The notes under the pieces: model-generated
What the model saw: only the letters and a program-made list of their open reading frames with translations
Databases searched by the model: none
Told to the model about the DNA's origin: nothing
Shown here: in pieces, positions 25,463 through 33,622 of the stretch
Position numbering within the stretch: the first letter of the stretch is position 1
Layout: every line of letters starts with the position of its first letter
Made by a program: the position numbers and the translations under genes
Assembly: GCA_015065385.1 (NCBI GenBank)
Contig: SVQK01000057.1
Coordinates: 24,780-88,779, forward strand
Reading direction: 5' to 3'
Origin: Oscillospiraceae bacterium
GTDB taxonomy: Bacteria; Bacillota; Clostridia; Oscillospirales; CAG-272
Length of the DNA: 64,000 nucleotides

Positions 25463-25512
25463 TGACAGCATGTCAGCGAACATAGTATAGCATGATTCTG
25501 ACACTATGTCAA
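25463..25512 (-). promoter_or_regulatory. Redox operon promoter with paired TetR operators
   Basis: Minus-strand promoter TTGACA (25512-25507), 17-bp spacer, TATACT (25489-25484). One palindrome, TGACACTATGTCA (25499-25511), covers the -35. A second, TGACAGCATGTCA (25463-25475), lies just past the -10. The two sites share both arms and have centres 36 bp apart, a classic repressor arrangement. Confidence 0.8.
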
Positions 25513-25579
25513 GGTATCGGTGAGAAGTTTACGGAAAGTTCATCGTTCGGACCGCGCTGTCTGGTACAAAAAAACAAAC

Positions 25580-25761
25580 CGGCCCTGTCGGTTTCCGGAA
25601 AGGCGTTCGATGCGTCCTACCGGCAGCACGAGAGCCAGGCTGCCTTTTTCCGCCGGTATGATCTTGATCATTTCAAGCTGACGATACCCTTTCCGCTTGA
25701 GGGGCTCCTTCTGCGATTTTACGATCTCGTCAGGAGCGGGATTTTGAAGACGGGAGAATGA
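25580..25761 (+). other. Gap with a possible gene remnant
   Basis: Between the TetR promoter and the flavodoxin gene a frame ending at 25761 reads KAFDASYRQHESQAAFF and FPLEGLLLRFYDLV. It looks protein-like but has no credible start or family. Nothing else is seen in 25513-25795. Confidence 0.2.
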
Positions 25762-25795
25762 GCGAAAAAGCATCGCGTTCGGAGATCCGTTTCCC

Positions 25796-26500
25796 TCAAT
25801 ACCCAAGTTCCCCCAGCCACTCGGCTACGTCCTCCCGCACGCTGTCCTGCCTGTTCTGACAGTTTTTCCCGCGGACGGCGAGGCCCTTGCCGATCTCCGC
25901 ATCGGGACAGGCCACCGCGAGCTTTTTGTCGAATCCGGACAGTCTGGAACCCTCGTGCGTGGAGAAGGGAACGAGCGTCTTCCCGGCCAGGGCGTCTGCG
26001 TTGTTCTCGAAGAAGGTATAGCAGATCATCGGCCAGTCCCCCCACCAGACGGGCGCGCCGATGAAGATCGTGTCATATGCGGAGAGGTCGGGCACCTCTC
26101 CCGCGTACTCCGGACGGGCATCCTCGTTCTGCTCCCGCTTTGCCGTGTCGGTCAGCTCCGCGTAGGTCATGGGATAGTGGTCGTCCGCGGGGACAAGCTC
26201 GAAGAGATCCGCGCCGGTCTCATCCGCGATCATCTCCGCGACAATGGCGGTGTTGCCCTTGTCGATCACGCCGACGGTGTACTGCTCGCCCGTGCGGGAG
26301 AAACAGACGACAAGGGATCTGCCCTCCCCCGCGCTGTTGTCTTCCTGTTCCGCTTTGTTATCGGCGGACGGAGCGGCTTCGTTTGAAATATGCTCTTGTG
26401 CGGTCTGCTCCGGTTCGCTTCCCTGTCCGCACGCAGTCATGCAAAAGAGCAGACAGAAAGCCAGCGTGAGGCAGACGAGCTTTTTTCCGATTCTTTTCAT
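25796..26500 (-). CDS. Flavodoxin-like lipoprotein
   Basis: I start at MKRIGKKLVC (26500); 234 residues. Lipobox FCMTAC, an acidic linker to about residue 60, then a flavodoxin domain whose phosphate loop is VVCFSRTGEQYTVG (about 65) followed by IVAEMIADETGADLFEL. The flavin contact segment is FIGAPVWWGDWPMICYTFF. It is close kin to the lipoprotein at 21725 and is cotranscribed with the cytosolic flavodoxin at 26515. Confidence 0.9.
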   Translation of the reverse strand: MKRIGKKLVCLTLAFCLLFCMTACGQGSEPEQTAQEHISNEAAPSADNKAEQEDNSAGEGRSLVVCFSRTGEQYTVGVIDKGNTAIVAEMIADETGADLFELVPADDHYPMTYAELTDTAKREQNEDARPEYAGEVPDLSAYDTIFIGAPVWWGDWPMICYTFFENNADALAGKTLVPFSTHEGSRLSGFDKKLAVACPDAEIGKGLAVRGKNCQNRQDSVREDVAEWLGELGY

Positions 26501-26514
26501 ACGATCCTCCGCTT

Positions 26515-27036
26515 TCAGATCAAGTCGTTCGCCGCGAGCCATTTCTTCACGGCTCCTTCGGAATTCGCCGCCTGACTGCCTGTGACGGGGAGGCCCTTTT
26601 TGAGGATTGCGCCGGGGGCGACTTTTTTGATGTCCCGCTCGCTCACGCCCATCCCGCTGCCTTCGTTGGTGCAGAGGGGCAGGATCGTCTTGCCGGAAAA
26701 GTCGAACGCTTCGAGGAAGGTCACAACCGCCATCGGCATGGTTCCCCAGTAGTTCGGGTAGGCGAGGATCACGGTGTCATACCCGGCGAGGCTTCCGGGC
26801 AGGGAGACCAGCTCGGGACGCGCGCCGGAGCGGAGGTCCTTTTTGGCTTCGTCGATGCAGGTCATGTACACCGGGGAATAGGGGTTCTTCATCTCGATCC
26901 TGAAGCTGTCGGCACCGGTGATTCTTTCAATGATCCCGCAGACGATCTCGGTGTTGCCGACCTTCACGAAACGCATCGCGCCGCCGAAATAGTTTTCGTC
27001 CGCTCTCGAGAAATAGGCGATCAAAGTCTTGCTCAT
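26515..27036 (-). CDS. Flavodoxin
   Basis: A 173-residue cytosolic flavodoxin of the clostridial NAD(P)H-dependent oxidoreductase-like type. It has LIAYFSRADENYFGG as the FMN loop (about 4-18), NTEIVCGIIERITGADSFRIE, and LAYPNYWGTMPMAVVTFLEAFDF. Divergent from the LysR gene at 27154, which probably controls it. Confidence 0.9.
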   Translation of the reverse strand: MSKTLIAYFSRADENYFGGAMRFVKVGNTEIVCGIIERITGADSFRIEMKNPYSPVYMTCIDEAKKDLRSGARPELVSLPGSLAGYDTVILAYPNYWGTMPMAVVTFLEAFDFSGKTILPLCTNEGSGMGVSERDIKKVAPGAILKKGLPVTGSQAANSEGAVKKWLAANDLI

Positions 27037-27095
27037 GGTTTTTTCACTCCTGTTGTGTGATTTTTTCTGATTCCAGTATACGCCGGGGATCTTGA

Positions 27096-27119
27096 AAAAT
27101 CAATCGAAATGCTGTATAA
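27096..27119. promoter_or_regulatory. LysR-type operator/promoter region
   Basis: ATCAATCGAAATGCTGTATAATTGAT holds the inverted arms ATCAAT and ATTGAT around a -10 TATAAT (27114-27119) for the rightward LysR gene, between two divergent genes. Position and symmetry suit autoregulation. Confidence 0.5.
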
Positions 27120-27153
27120 TTGATTCAAAATCTAAATAGCTGGAGCGAAAACC

Positions 27154-28041
27154 ATGACCACCAAGCAGATCGACTACTGTATTGAGTTGGCGCATACGCT
27201 CAATTTCAGCCGGGCGGCGGACAATCTCTACGTCAGCCAGCCGACCTTTTCTTATCAGATCCGCCTGCTCGAGGAGGAAATCGGGTTTTCCGTATTCGAA
27301 CGCAGCGGCCGGGGCGCGTCTCTCACACCGGCAGGCGCGCAGTTTGTCACGTTTCTCACGGGGATGCGGGAGGACCTGAAGCGTGCGATCGAGCAGGGGC
27401 AGAATTTCAGCGCGGCCTACCGGGACTCGATCTCTCTCAGCCTGATGGTGCGGCAGGCGGTGACTTTCCTCCCGGAGGCCATGCGGATTTTCTCAAAGAC
27501 CGCGCCGGAGGTGCAGATCACGCCGGTCTTTCAGTACGAGGGCGGCGTCGAAGCGTTTCTGAAAAACGAGGTCGATCTCCTGTTCGCTCTGCGGGAGCAG
27601 ACGAAGCAGATCCCGGGGATCACGGTGTACGACCTCTTCGAGAGCCGGGTCTATCTGATCGCCGACCGGAACGACCCGCTCGCAAAGAAGGATCTCGTGC
27701 GGGAGGAAGACCTTTACGGTCGGACGCTGATGGTCGGAGGCGGATCCCCGGCGGCCCTCAGGACGGTCCAGCACCGGTTGATCGGCACGGGGAAACTCCG
27801 CTATTTCAACAGCCCGGACCACGATTCCACCCTCGTGAACGTGGCGGCGGGACGGGGGATCTGTCTCGCGCCCGGTTTCCTGAACGACCACAGCGGCCAG
27901 TTCGCGTGGATCCCCTTTGACTGTCCGGAGACTTTCTCCTGTGTCCTCGTCGGGCATCAGGCGGACAGAAGGCCGGGCGTCGCCGCGTTTGTCGGGATCT
28001 TGCAGAAGCTCTACCGGGAGGCCGTGGCGTTTCCATTGTGA
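27154..28041 (+). CDS. LysR family transcriptional regulator
   Basis: A 295-residue regulator with an N-terminal winged helix (CIELAHTLNFSRAADNLYVSQPTFSYQIRLLEEEIGFSVFER, about 7-48) and a periplasmic-binding-protein-like effector domain. It is divergent from the flavodoxin pair. Its 3' end overlaps that of the convergent LysR gene by 31 bp. Confidence 0.93.
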   Translation: MTTKQIDYCIELAHTLNFSRAADNLYVSQPTFSYQIRLLEEEIGFSVFERSGRGASLTPAGAQFVTFLTGMREDLKRAIEQGQNFSAAYRDSISLSLMVRQAVTFLPEAMRIFSKTAPEVQITPVFQYEGGVEAFLKNEVDLLFALREQTKQIPGITVYDLFESRVYLIADRNDPLAKKDLVREEDLYGRTLMVGGGSPAALRTVQHRLIGTGKLRYFNSPDHDSTLVNVAAGRGICLAPGFLNDHSGQFAWIPFDCPETFSCVLVGHQADRRPGVAAFVGILQKLYREAVAFPL

Positions 28042-28934
28042 GGCCGGATCCCCTCCACCCGTTCAATCGCCGAAATAAACCGCTTCACCGCCGGGGACGG
28101 ATCGTTTGCGATCATCAGCCCATAGGGGACGGTGAATTCCCGCTCCATGTCGAGGGGGATCGTCACAAGGCCCGGGTGAATATCCGCGTAGACCGGCTGG
28201 GTGACGAGGATGTAGGTGGTCATCTCGCACAGAGTGAAGGTGTCCACGCCGTAGTAGGCCGATTCCGTGACCTTCACCGACGGATGTGCGGCGAGAAGCG
28301 TCTTCCGGAAGTCGTCCAGCTCCGCGGAAACGCCCTCCGGCGGCATGACGAGGGTTTCCCCGTCAAGGTCGTCCGCCGTGAGACGTGCTTTCCCCGCCAG
28401 ACGGTGATTTCGTGCCACGGCGCAGCAGACGGGCGTGCGGGAGAGCTCGAGGAACCGGCAGGAATCCTTCCACGCCGAGGCATATATCCCCTCGAAGAGA
28501 TCGAAATCCCGGCCCAGCTTCGAGAAGACGTTGTCCCGGCTGTCGTACTCCCGCATGGGGACGATCTCGATTTTCAGCTCCGGGCAGTATTCGCTGACTC
28601 GCGTCCAGAGGTCCGGCAGCATCCGGCATTTATAAAGAAGGCTCATCCCGATCCGCACGGCGGTGTCCCCGCTGTCCGCGATCCGGCGGGCCTTTTTCAC
28701 GGCGTCGTCCGCGAGATGCAGAAGGGTCTTCGCGTCCTCGTACAGAGACCGCCCGGCAGGCGTCAGCTTCACGCCCCGGTTGGAGCGGTCGAACACCCGG
28801 AAACCGAGGGAATCCTCCAGAAGATTGATCTGCTGAACCACGGCGGGCGTGGAGATATACAGGGCATCCGCGGCTTTGCCAAAGCTCCCGGCGTCCGCGG
28901 TTTTCACGAAGGTTTCAAGCTGACGGCTGATCAT
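28011..28934 (-). CDS. LysR family transcriptional regulator
   Basis: A 307-residue regulator: winged helix FVKTADAGSFGKAADALYISTPAVVQQINLLEDSLGFRVFDR (about 9-50), then an effector domain with a distinctive DTFTLCEMTTYILVTQPVY stretch. It is divergent from the aldo/keto reductase at 29060 and probably controls it. Confidence 0.93.
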   Translation of the reverse strand: MISRQLETFVKTADAGSFGKAADALYISTPAVVQQINLLEDSLGFRVFDRSNRGVKLTPAGRSLYEDAKTLLHLADDAVKKARRIADSGDTAVRIGMSLLYKCRMLPDLWTRVSEYCPELKIEIVPMREYDSRDNVFSKLGRDFDLFEGIYASAWKDSCRFLELSRTPVCCAVARNHRLAGKARLTADDLDGETLVMPPEGVSAELDDFRKTLLAAHPSVKVTESAYYGVDTFTLCEMTTYILVTQPVYADIHPGLVTIPLDMEREFTVPYGLMIANDPSPAVKRFISAIERVEGIRPHNGNATASR

Positions 28935-29059
28935 GGAATCTCTCCTGCGTTAAGTTTTGACTTGACACTATGATAACATATTTGTTCTTCCCATGCAAGG
29001 GGAAATCTGTTAAAATAAGGGCGGAACGAAAAAATGAAATCAAAACACGGAGGTTCACC

Positions 29060-29914
29060 ATGAATCAGACCTTTATCACCCTCAACGACGGGACGAAGAT
29101 CCCGCAGTTCGGCCTCGGCGTCTATCAGGTCCCGGCGGGGGAGGAGACCGAAAAGGCCGTCCGGGAAGCCCTTGCGATGGGGGTGCGCCATATCGACACC
29201 GCCCACGCTTATCAGAACGAGCGGAGCGTGGGAAAAGCGGTCCGGGAAAGCGGCATTCCGCGGGAGGAGATCTGGATCACCACGAAGCTCTGGCCCAGCG
29301 AATACGGGGAGGGGAAGACCGCGGAGGCCATTGACAAAGCCCTCGCACGCCTCGGAACGGACTATATTGATCTGCTCCTGCTCCATCAGCAGTTCGGGGA
29401 CTACCTCGGCGCATGGCGGGATATGGAAAAGGCCGTGGCCGCGGGAAAGGTCCGCTCCATCGGCATCAGCAACTTTGAATCCGAACGTCTGGAGGAGCTG
29501 TGCGAGGCGGCAGAGATCAAGCCGTCGGTATTGCAGGTGGAATGCCATCCGTACTATCAGCAGAACGCGCTGAAGGCCCGGATCGAGAAGTACGGCACGG
29601 TGATCGAGAGCTGGTACCCCATCGGCCACGGGGATCCGGGACTCATTTCCGAGCCGCTGTTCACCGAACTCGGAAAGAAATACGGCAAGACCAACGTGCA
29701 GATCATCCTCCGCTGGCACATCGAAGAGGGGACGATCCTCTTCCCCAAGACCACGAACCCCGTCCACATGAAGGAGAACTTCGACATTTTCGACTTCTCC
29801 CTGACGGAGGACGAGATGAACCGGATCCGTGACCTCGACTGCGGCAGGCGGTTCTTCAATATGTCCCTCGCCGATCAGGAGAAGTTCCTCGGCGGATGGG
29901 CTCCAGCAGATTGA
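29060..29914 (+). CDS. Aldo/keto reductase, AKR5-like
   Basis: I start at MNQTFITLNDG (29060) behind CGGAGG; 284 residues. Catalytic residues are D in MGVRHIDTAHAYQNE (about 44), Y in the same segment, K in WITTKLWPS (about 76) and H in YIDLLLLHQQFG (about 107). SIGISNF and FPKTTNPVHMKEN follow. The form is that of 2,5-diketogluconate reductase-like enzymes. Its stop overlaps the next start. Confidence 0.93.
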   Translation: MNQTFITLNDGTKIPQFGLGVYQVPAGEETEKAVREALAMGVRHIDTAHAYQNERSVGKAVRESGIPREEIWITTKLWPSEYGEGKTAEAIDKALARLGTDYIDLLLLHQQFGDYLGAWRDMEKAVAAGKVRSIGISNFESERLEELCEAAEIKPSVLQVECHPYYQQNALKARIEKYGTVIESWYPIGHGDPGLISEPLFTELGKKYGKTNVQIILRWHIEEGTILFPKTTNPVHMKENFDIFDFSLTEDEMNRIRDLDCGRRFFNMSLADQEKFLGGWAPAD

Positions 29915-30501
29915 TGAAAAGAAAAGCAATCACGGTAGTTTTCTGCGCGGTCCTTCTGCTTTCCGCATCGTGCCGGGGACAGGAGGACGCGCCGGAAGCC
30001 GCTCGGATCGAGACGACGGACTGGGCGGAAGCTATGCCAACAGACACAGAAGAGCCACAGGAGAACGACGATATGAAGACCAAGACCTACACCTACCCCG
30101 ATTTCCCGAACGTCACCGTCACGGGCCTCGACCCGGACAGCCTGAACGAAGAAGAAAACGCCGTCCTGTATGCGCAGGCGCGGTACTGCGAAGCCATGAC
30201 GGAGGCGGACATCGACACCCTGCGTGCTCTGACGGACGAGGACAAGACCTACACCCACATGAGCGGGCTGACCCAAGACCGGGAGGAATACTTCGCCGAC
30301 ATCGCGGACGGGAGCCTGACATACTACGCCATCGGGATGGAGAATCCGGTCGTGTCAGTGTCGGTGGACGGGGACCGGGCGGAGGTGACCTACACCGCCG
30401 CGCTCAACGCCAACGCTTACGGGGCGCGGGGAACCTTCCGCATGAAGGGGACGCATATCTGGGAGAAGCGGGACGGGACGTGGATCTCCGTGGATCGGTA
30501 A
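29914..30501 (+). CDS. Lipoprotein with SnoaL/NTF2-like domain
   Basis: A 195-residue product starting at the ATG that overlaps the reductase stop. A signal peptide with a lipobox-like LSASC is followed by a polar linker, then an NTF2-like domain (about 75-195): VLYAQARYCEAMTEADIDTLRALTDED, a T-x-M-S-G-L-T segment, and a C-terminal EKRDGTWISVDR. Such domains bind small molecules or act in simple isomerase-type reactions. It is coexpressed with two aldo/keto reductases. Confidence 0.75.
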   Translation: MKRKAITVVFCAVLLLSASCRGQEDAPEAARIETTDWAEAMPTDTEEPQENDDMKTKTYTYPDFPNVTVTGLDPDSLNEEENAVLYAQARYCEAMTEADIDTLRALTDEDKTYTHMSGLTQDREEYFADIADGSLTYYAIGMENPVVSVSVDGDRAEVTYTAALNANAYGARGTFRMKGTHIWEKRDGTWISVDR

Positions 30502-30516
30502 CAAAGGGGAGAAGAA

Positions 30517-31479
30517 ATGAAGAAAAGAAAACTGCGGGATATCGAAGTCTCCGAGATTGGCATGGGCTGCATGGCGTTTTCGCACGGGTACGGGCAGATC
30601 CCGCCCGAGGAATACAGCGTAGAGGCGATCCGCGGGGCGTATGCGGCCGGATGCACCTTCTTCGACACGGCGGAGGTGTACAGTCCGAACCTCTCCGGCA
30701 TCGGGCACAACGAGAAGATCGTAGGAAAAGCCCTCGAGGACGTGCGGAACGACGTGGTGCTCGCCACGAAGCTCTTTCTCCGCGTCCTCCCCGGGGCGGG
30801 CGTGTATCAGTCCGTCCGGCGGCACCTCACGGACTCCATGAAACGCCTGCGGACGGACCGGGTGGATCTTTACTACCTGCACCGCGTGGGGACGGTTCCC
30901 GTGGAGGACGTGGCGGAGGCGATGGGGCGGCTGATCGACGAGGGCCTGATCCGCGGTTGGGGCCTGTCCCAGGTGGATACGGACGTCATCGACCGGGCCC
31001 AGCGGGTGACGCCCCTCGCCGCCGTGCAGAATATCTATTCGATGGTGGAGCGGGATTCCGAGGCGCGGGTGATCCCCTACTGCATGGAGCACGGCATCGG
31101 CTTTGTGCCGTTCTCCCCCATCGCAAGCGGCCTGCTCTCCGGGAAGATCACCGCGGAGACGAAGTTCGAGAAGAACGACGACGTCCGCAACTGGGTCCCC
31201 CAGCTCTCCCGGGAGAACATCGCGGGGAACCAGCCCATCGTGGACCTTCTGCGGGACTTTGCGGAAAAGAAAAACGCAACACCCGCGCAGATCTCCCTTG
31301 CGTGGATGCTCCACAAATACCCGAACGTGGTCCCGATCCCCGGCTCGAAGAACAAGGGCCGGATCCTCGAGAACCTCGGGGCTGCGGAGGTGACGCTGAC
31401 GGACGCGGAGTTCGCGGAGCTGGAAACCTCGCTGAACGGGCTGAAGGTGTACGGGCATCGGGGGCTTGGAGGATTCTGA
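30517..31479 (+). CDS. Aldo/keto reductase, AKR13-like
   Basis: A 320-residue enzyme: EIGMGCMAFSHGYGQIPPEE, catalytic D and Y in GCTFFDTAEVYSPN (about 49-56), K in VVLATKLFL (about 85), H in DLYYLHRVGTVP (about 127), then AVQNIYSMVERDSEARVIPYC and PIPGSKNKGRILENLGA. The family reduces quinones or aldehydes with NADPH. The ribosome site is AAAGGGGAG. Confidence 0.93.
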   Translation: MKKRKLRDIEVSEIGMGCMAFSHGYGQIPPEEYSVEAIRGAYAAGCTFFDTAEVYSPNLSGIGHNEKIVGKALEDVRNDVVLATKLFLRVLPGAGVYQSVRRHLTDSMKRLRTDRVDLYYLHRVGTVPVEDVAEAMGRLIDEGLIRGWGLSQVDTDVIDRAQRVTPLAAVQNIYSMVERDSEARVIPYCMEHGIGFVPFSPIASGLLSGKITAETKFEKNDDVRNWVPQLSRENIAGNQPIVDLLRDFAEKKNATPAQISLAWMLHKYPNVVPIPGSKNKGRILENLGAAEVTLTDAEFAELETSLNGLKVYGHRGLGGF

Positions 31480-31679
31480 TGAGGTCCATGACGAAAACAA
31501 GGCCCCTCGGGAAGAGCGGGATCGAGGTCTCTGCCATCGGCTACGGCTGCATGGGGCAGACGCATTCCTACGGGATCGTGGAGCGGGAGGAGGATACACT
31601 GACAGAGCTGAAAATGAAAAGCCGGAGAACGCGGTCTGTGCTCTTCGGCTTTTATGCTTTTTACCGCGAGGGGCGGTGA
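31479..31679 (+). pseudogene. N-terminal stub of another aldo/keto reductase
   Basis: Starting at the ATG that overlaps the previous stop, about 40 codons (MTKTRPLGKSGIEVSAIGYGCMG) are clearly the N-terminus of a family member. The frame then runs into a terminator hairpin and unrelated sequence. The remaining 280 or so residues are lost. Confidence 0.8.
31617..31653 (+). terminator. Intrinsic terminator after the reductase operon
   Basis: AAAAGCCGGAGA pairs with CTCTTCGGCTTTT, ending in TTTT. It closes the unit 29060-31679. Confidence 0.6.
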
Positions 31680-31791
31680 AAATTTACAGGAAGACGCTGG
31701 ATTATCCGGGCTTGATCCGCTATACTTGATTCAAACGCGATTCAGACGACGCGAACGGAGCGGCAAATCGGGATTGATTGGGAAGGTGAAT

Positions 31792-33117
31792 ATGGGTCTG
31801 CTTGATAAAATGATAAAAACATACAGAGGAGATCGGCGGTCAAGGGAAAAGATCAAAGCAGTGCAGAGGAAGCGGCTGCTGTCCCTTGTAAAATATGCCA
31901 GAGATCATAGTCCCTTTTATCGGAACTTGTATGCCGAAATCGGGAATGATTTTACGCTGACCGATCTTCCCCCCGTCAGCAAACCTGAACTGATGGCGCA
32001 TTTTGATGATGTGCTGACGGATCGCCGCATCACGATGGCGCGGATAGACGACTTTACACAGGATCTTGATCATATCGGCAGAATGATCGACAACAAGTAT
32101 CTGATCTTCAAAACATCAGGATCCACGGGTAATCCTGCGGTCGTGCTGTATGACAAGCAGAATATTGATGTTTCTTCCGCGGTTGCGGCCTTTCGGACAT
32201 TCGCAAGGAAAGAGGATTTTCGGAAGTTTATGAACCACGGAAAGAAAACAGCCGGCGTATTTGCAGATTACGGCTTTTATCTTGCCTGTGGGATGTCCAG
32301 ATATCTTCAGTTGAAAATGCCGCGTCAGAAGACAAAGATCACGGTCGATGTAAACGCGCCGGAATCGGATATTATAAAACAATTGAATGATTTTCAGCCT
32401 TCCATGTTAAGCGGTTATCCTTCCAATCTTGCCCTGCTTGCCGATTTTGAAGAACTCAGCATCCATCCCGATGTTGTGATCACAGGCGGCGAGCTTCTCA
32501 CCGATGATGTCCGCCGAAAACTTGAGCGCAGGTTTGGCTGCTATGTGCAGACACATTATTCCTGTACGGAGGGCGGAGAGATCGCTTGTGAGTGCGAAGA
32601 AAAGCATCTGCATATCAACGAGGATTGGGTGATCGTTGAGCCGGTCGATTCCGAAAACAATCCGGTGCCGTATGGAGAGATGTCGGATAAGGTTCTCTTG
32701 ACGAATCTGTCAAACTATATCCAGCCGTTCATACGCTACGAATTAACGGACAGAGTGATCGTTCACAACGAGAAATGCAAATGCGGCAGAAATACCCTGT
32801 GGCTGGAAATCGAAGGAAGAACCGACGATATTCTGGAATTTGAAAACGGCGTTCGCATCGCGCCGATGTCTTTATACAAGGTGTTGGAGGAAGTTAAATC
32901 CATACGCAGGTTCCAGCTTGTCCAGAGAGCGTCTGACAGGGTGGAGCTCAGAATCACATCGGATGATCCCGGGGAGGCTTTTGATCGTGCAAAGCGTGAT
33001 TTGCGGGAATTCTTTGGCAGTAAAGGACTGAATGTGGAGATCGTTCCGTCCGACTTAACACCGCAGGCCGATAAGATCAGCGGCAAATTCAAACATATAT
33101 ACAGGGATTTTGAATGA
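31792..33117 (+). CDS. Phenylacetate-CoA ligase / F390-synthetase-like adenylate-forming protein
   Basis: A 441-residue member of the PaaK/CapK group. It has a nucleotide loop IFKTSGSTGNPAVVLYD (about 103-119), LSGYPSNLALLADF, ITGGELLTDDVRRKLERRFGC, and an acidic-aromatic segment with YSCTEGGEIACEC (about 262). The C-terminal lid has LEIEGRTDDILEF and a final Lys (KISGKFKHIY). It should activate a carboxylate with ATP. Codon use and base composition are more AT-rich than in the neighbours, suggesting it was acquired. It stands alone. Confidence 0.85.
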   Translation: MGLLDKMIKTYRGDRRSREKIKAVQRKRLLSLVKYARDHSPFYRNLYAEIGNDFTLTDLPPVSKPELMAHFDDVLTDRRITMARIDDFTQDLDHIGRMIDNKYLIFKTSGSTGNPAVVLYDKQNIDVSSAVAAFRTFARKEDFRKFMNHGKKTAGVFADYGFYLACGMSRYLQLKMPRQKTKITVDVNAPESDIIKQLNDFQPSMLSGYPSNLALLADFEELSIHPDVVITGGELLTDDVRRKLERRFGCYVQTHYSCTEGGEIACECEEKHLHINEDWVIVEPVDSENNPVPYGEMSDKVLLTNLSNYIQPFIRYELTDRVIVHNEKCKCGRNTLWLEIEGRTDDILEFENGVRIAPMSLYKVLEEVKSIRRFQLVQRASDRVELRITSDDPGEAFDRAKRDLREFFGSKGLNVEIVPSDLTPQADKISGKFKHIYRDFE

Positions 33118-33200
33118 TGGTATTCTACAAAGAAATCGAAAGATAATCGTGCTTAGCAATTCCAATTTGCAGGAATATCGCTGAATCCGGATCCGACGAG

Positions 33201-33245
33201 GCGTCCGAAACGCGGGCGTTCGAAACGCGGGCGTCCGGAACGTGG
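33201..33245. repeat. Three 15-bp tandem repeats
   Basis: GCGTCCGAAACGCGG, GCGTTCGAAACGCGG and GCGTCCGGAACGTGG follow one another in the gap upstream of the small frame at 33257. Confidence 0.8.
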
Positions 33246-33256
33246 GAAGGAAAAGC

Positions 33257-33376
33257 ATGAATAAAAGCTATACCATAGAAAAAGAAACGCTGTTTATCCA
33301 CGACTTCAAAGACCGGTTTGATGATTGGAGCAGCGGCGAATGGCGGGAGCGGATCACCGCGCTTGTCATATCATAA
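33257..33376 (+). CDS. Small 39-residue protein or gene stub
   Basis: ATG at 33257 behind GGGAAGGAAAAGC encodes MNKSYTIEKETLFIHDF and RFDDWSSGEWRERITALVIS. The acidic-aromatic look is protein-like. A strong terminator follows at 33423. It may be a real small gene or the front of a truncated one. No family recognised. Confidence 0.35.
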   Translation: MNKSYTIEKETLFIHDFKDRFDDWSSGEWRERITALVIS

Positions 33377-33422
33377 GCGTACTTCGGACGGAATCCGTGA
33401 TTGAAATCCGCAAAACTCATCA

Positions 33423-33454
33423 GACAAGGTTCACAAAGGGCCTTGTCTTTTTTT
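33423..33454 (+). terminator. Intrinsic terminator
   Basis: GACAAGG pairs with CCTTGTC around an 11-base loop, followed by a run of T. Confidence 0.85.
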
Positions 33455-33622
33455 GAAACATCCACCCCGATTTCCGGAGACGTTCACAAACCGACCCTTT
33501 GCCCGTCAGATTGACCCGGTATAATACGGCCATCAACCGAAAACAACCCCGGACACAGATCCGGCAGTGCAAGTGTGCACAGTGCAGAAGCACCGCGCAG
33601 ACTGCGCAGAAAGGAACGGGCC

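Noticed and set aside
33201..33245. CRISPR-like array
   Set aside because: Three adjoining 15-bp units with no spacers and no cas genes; simple tandem repeats.
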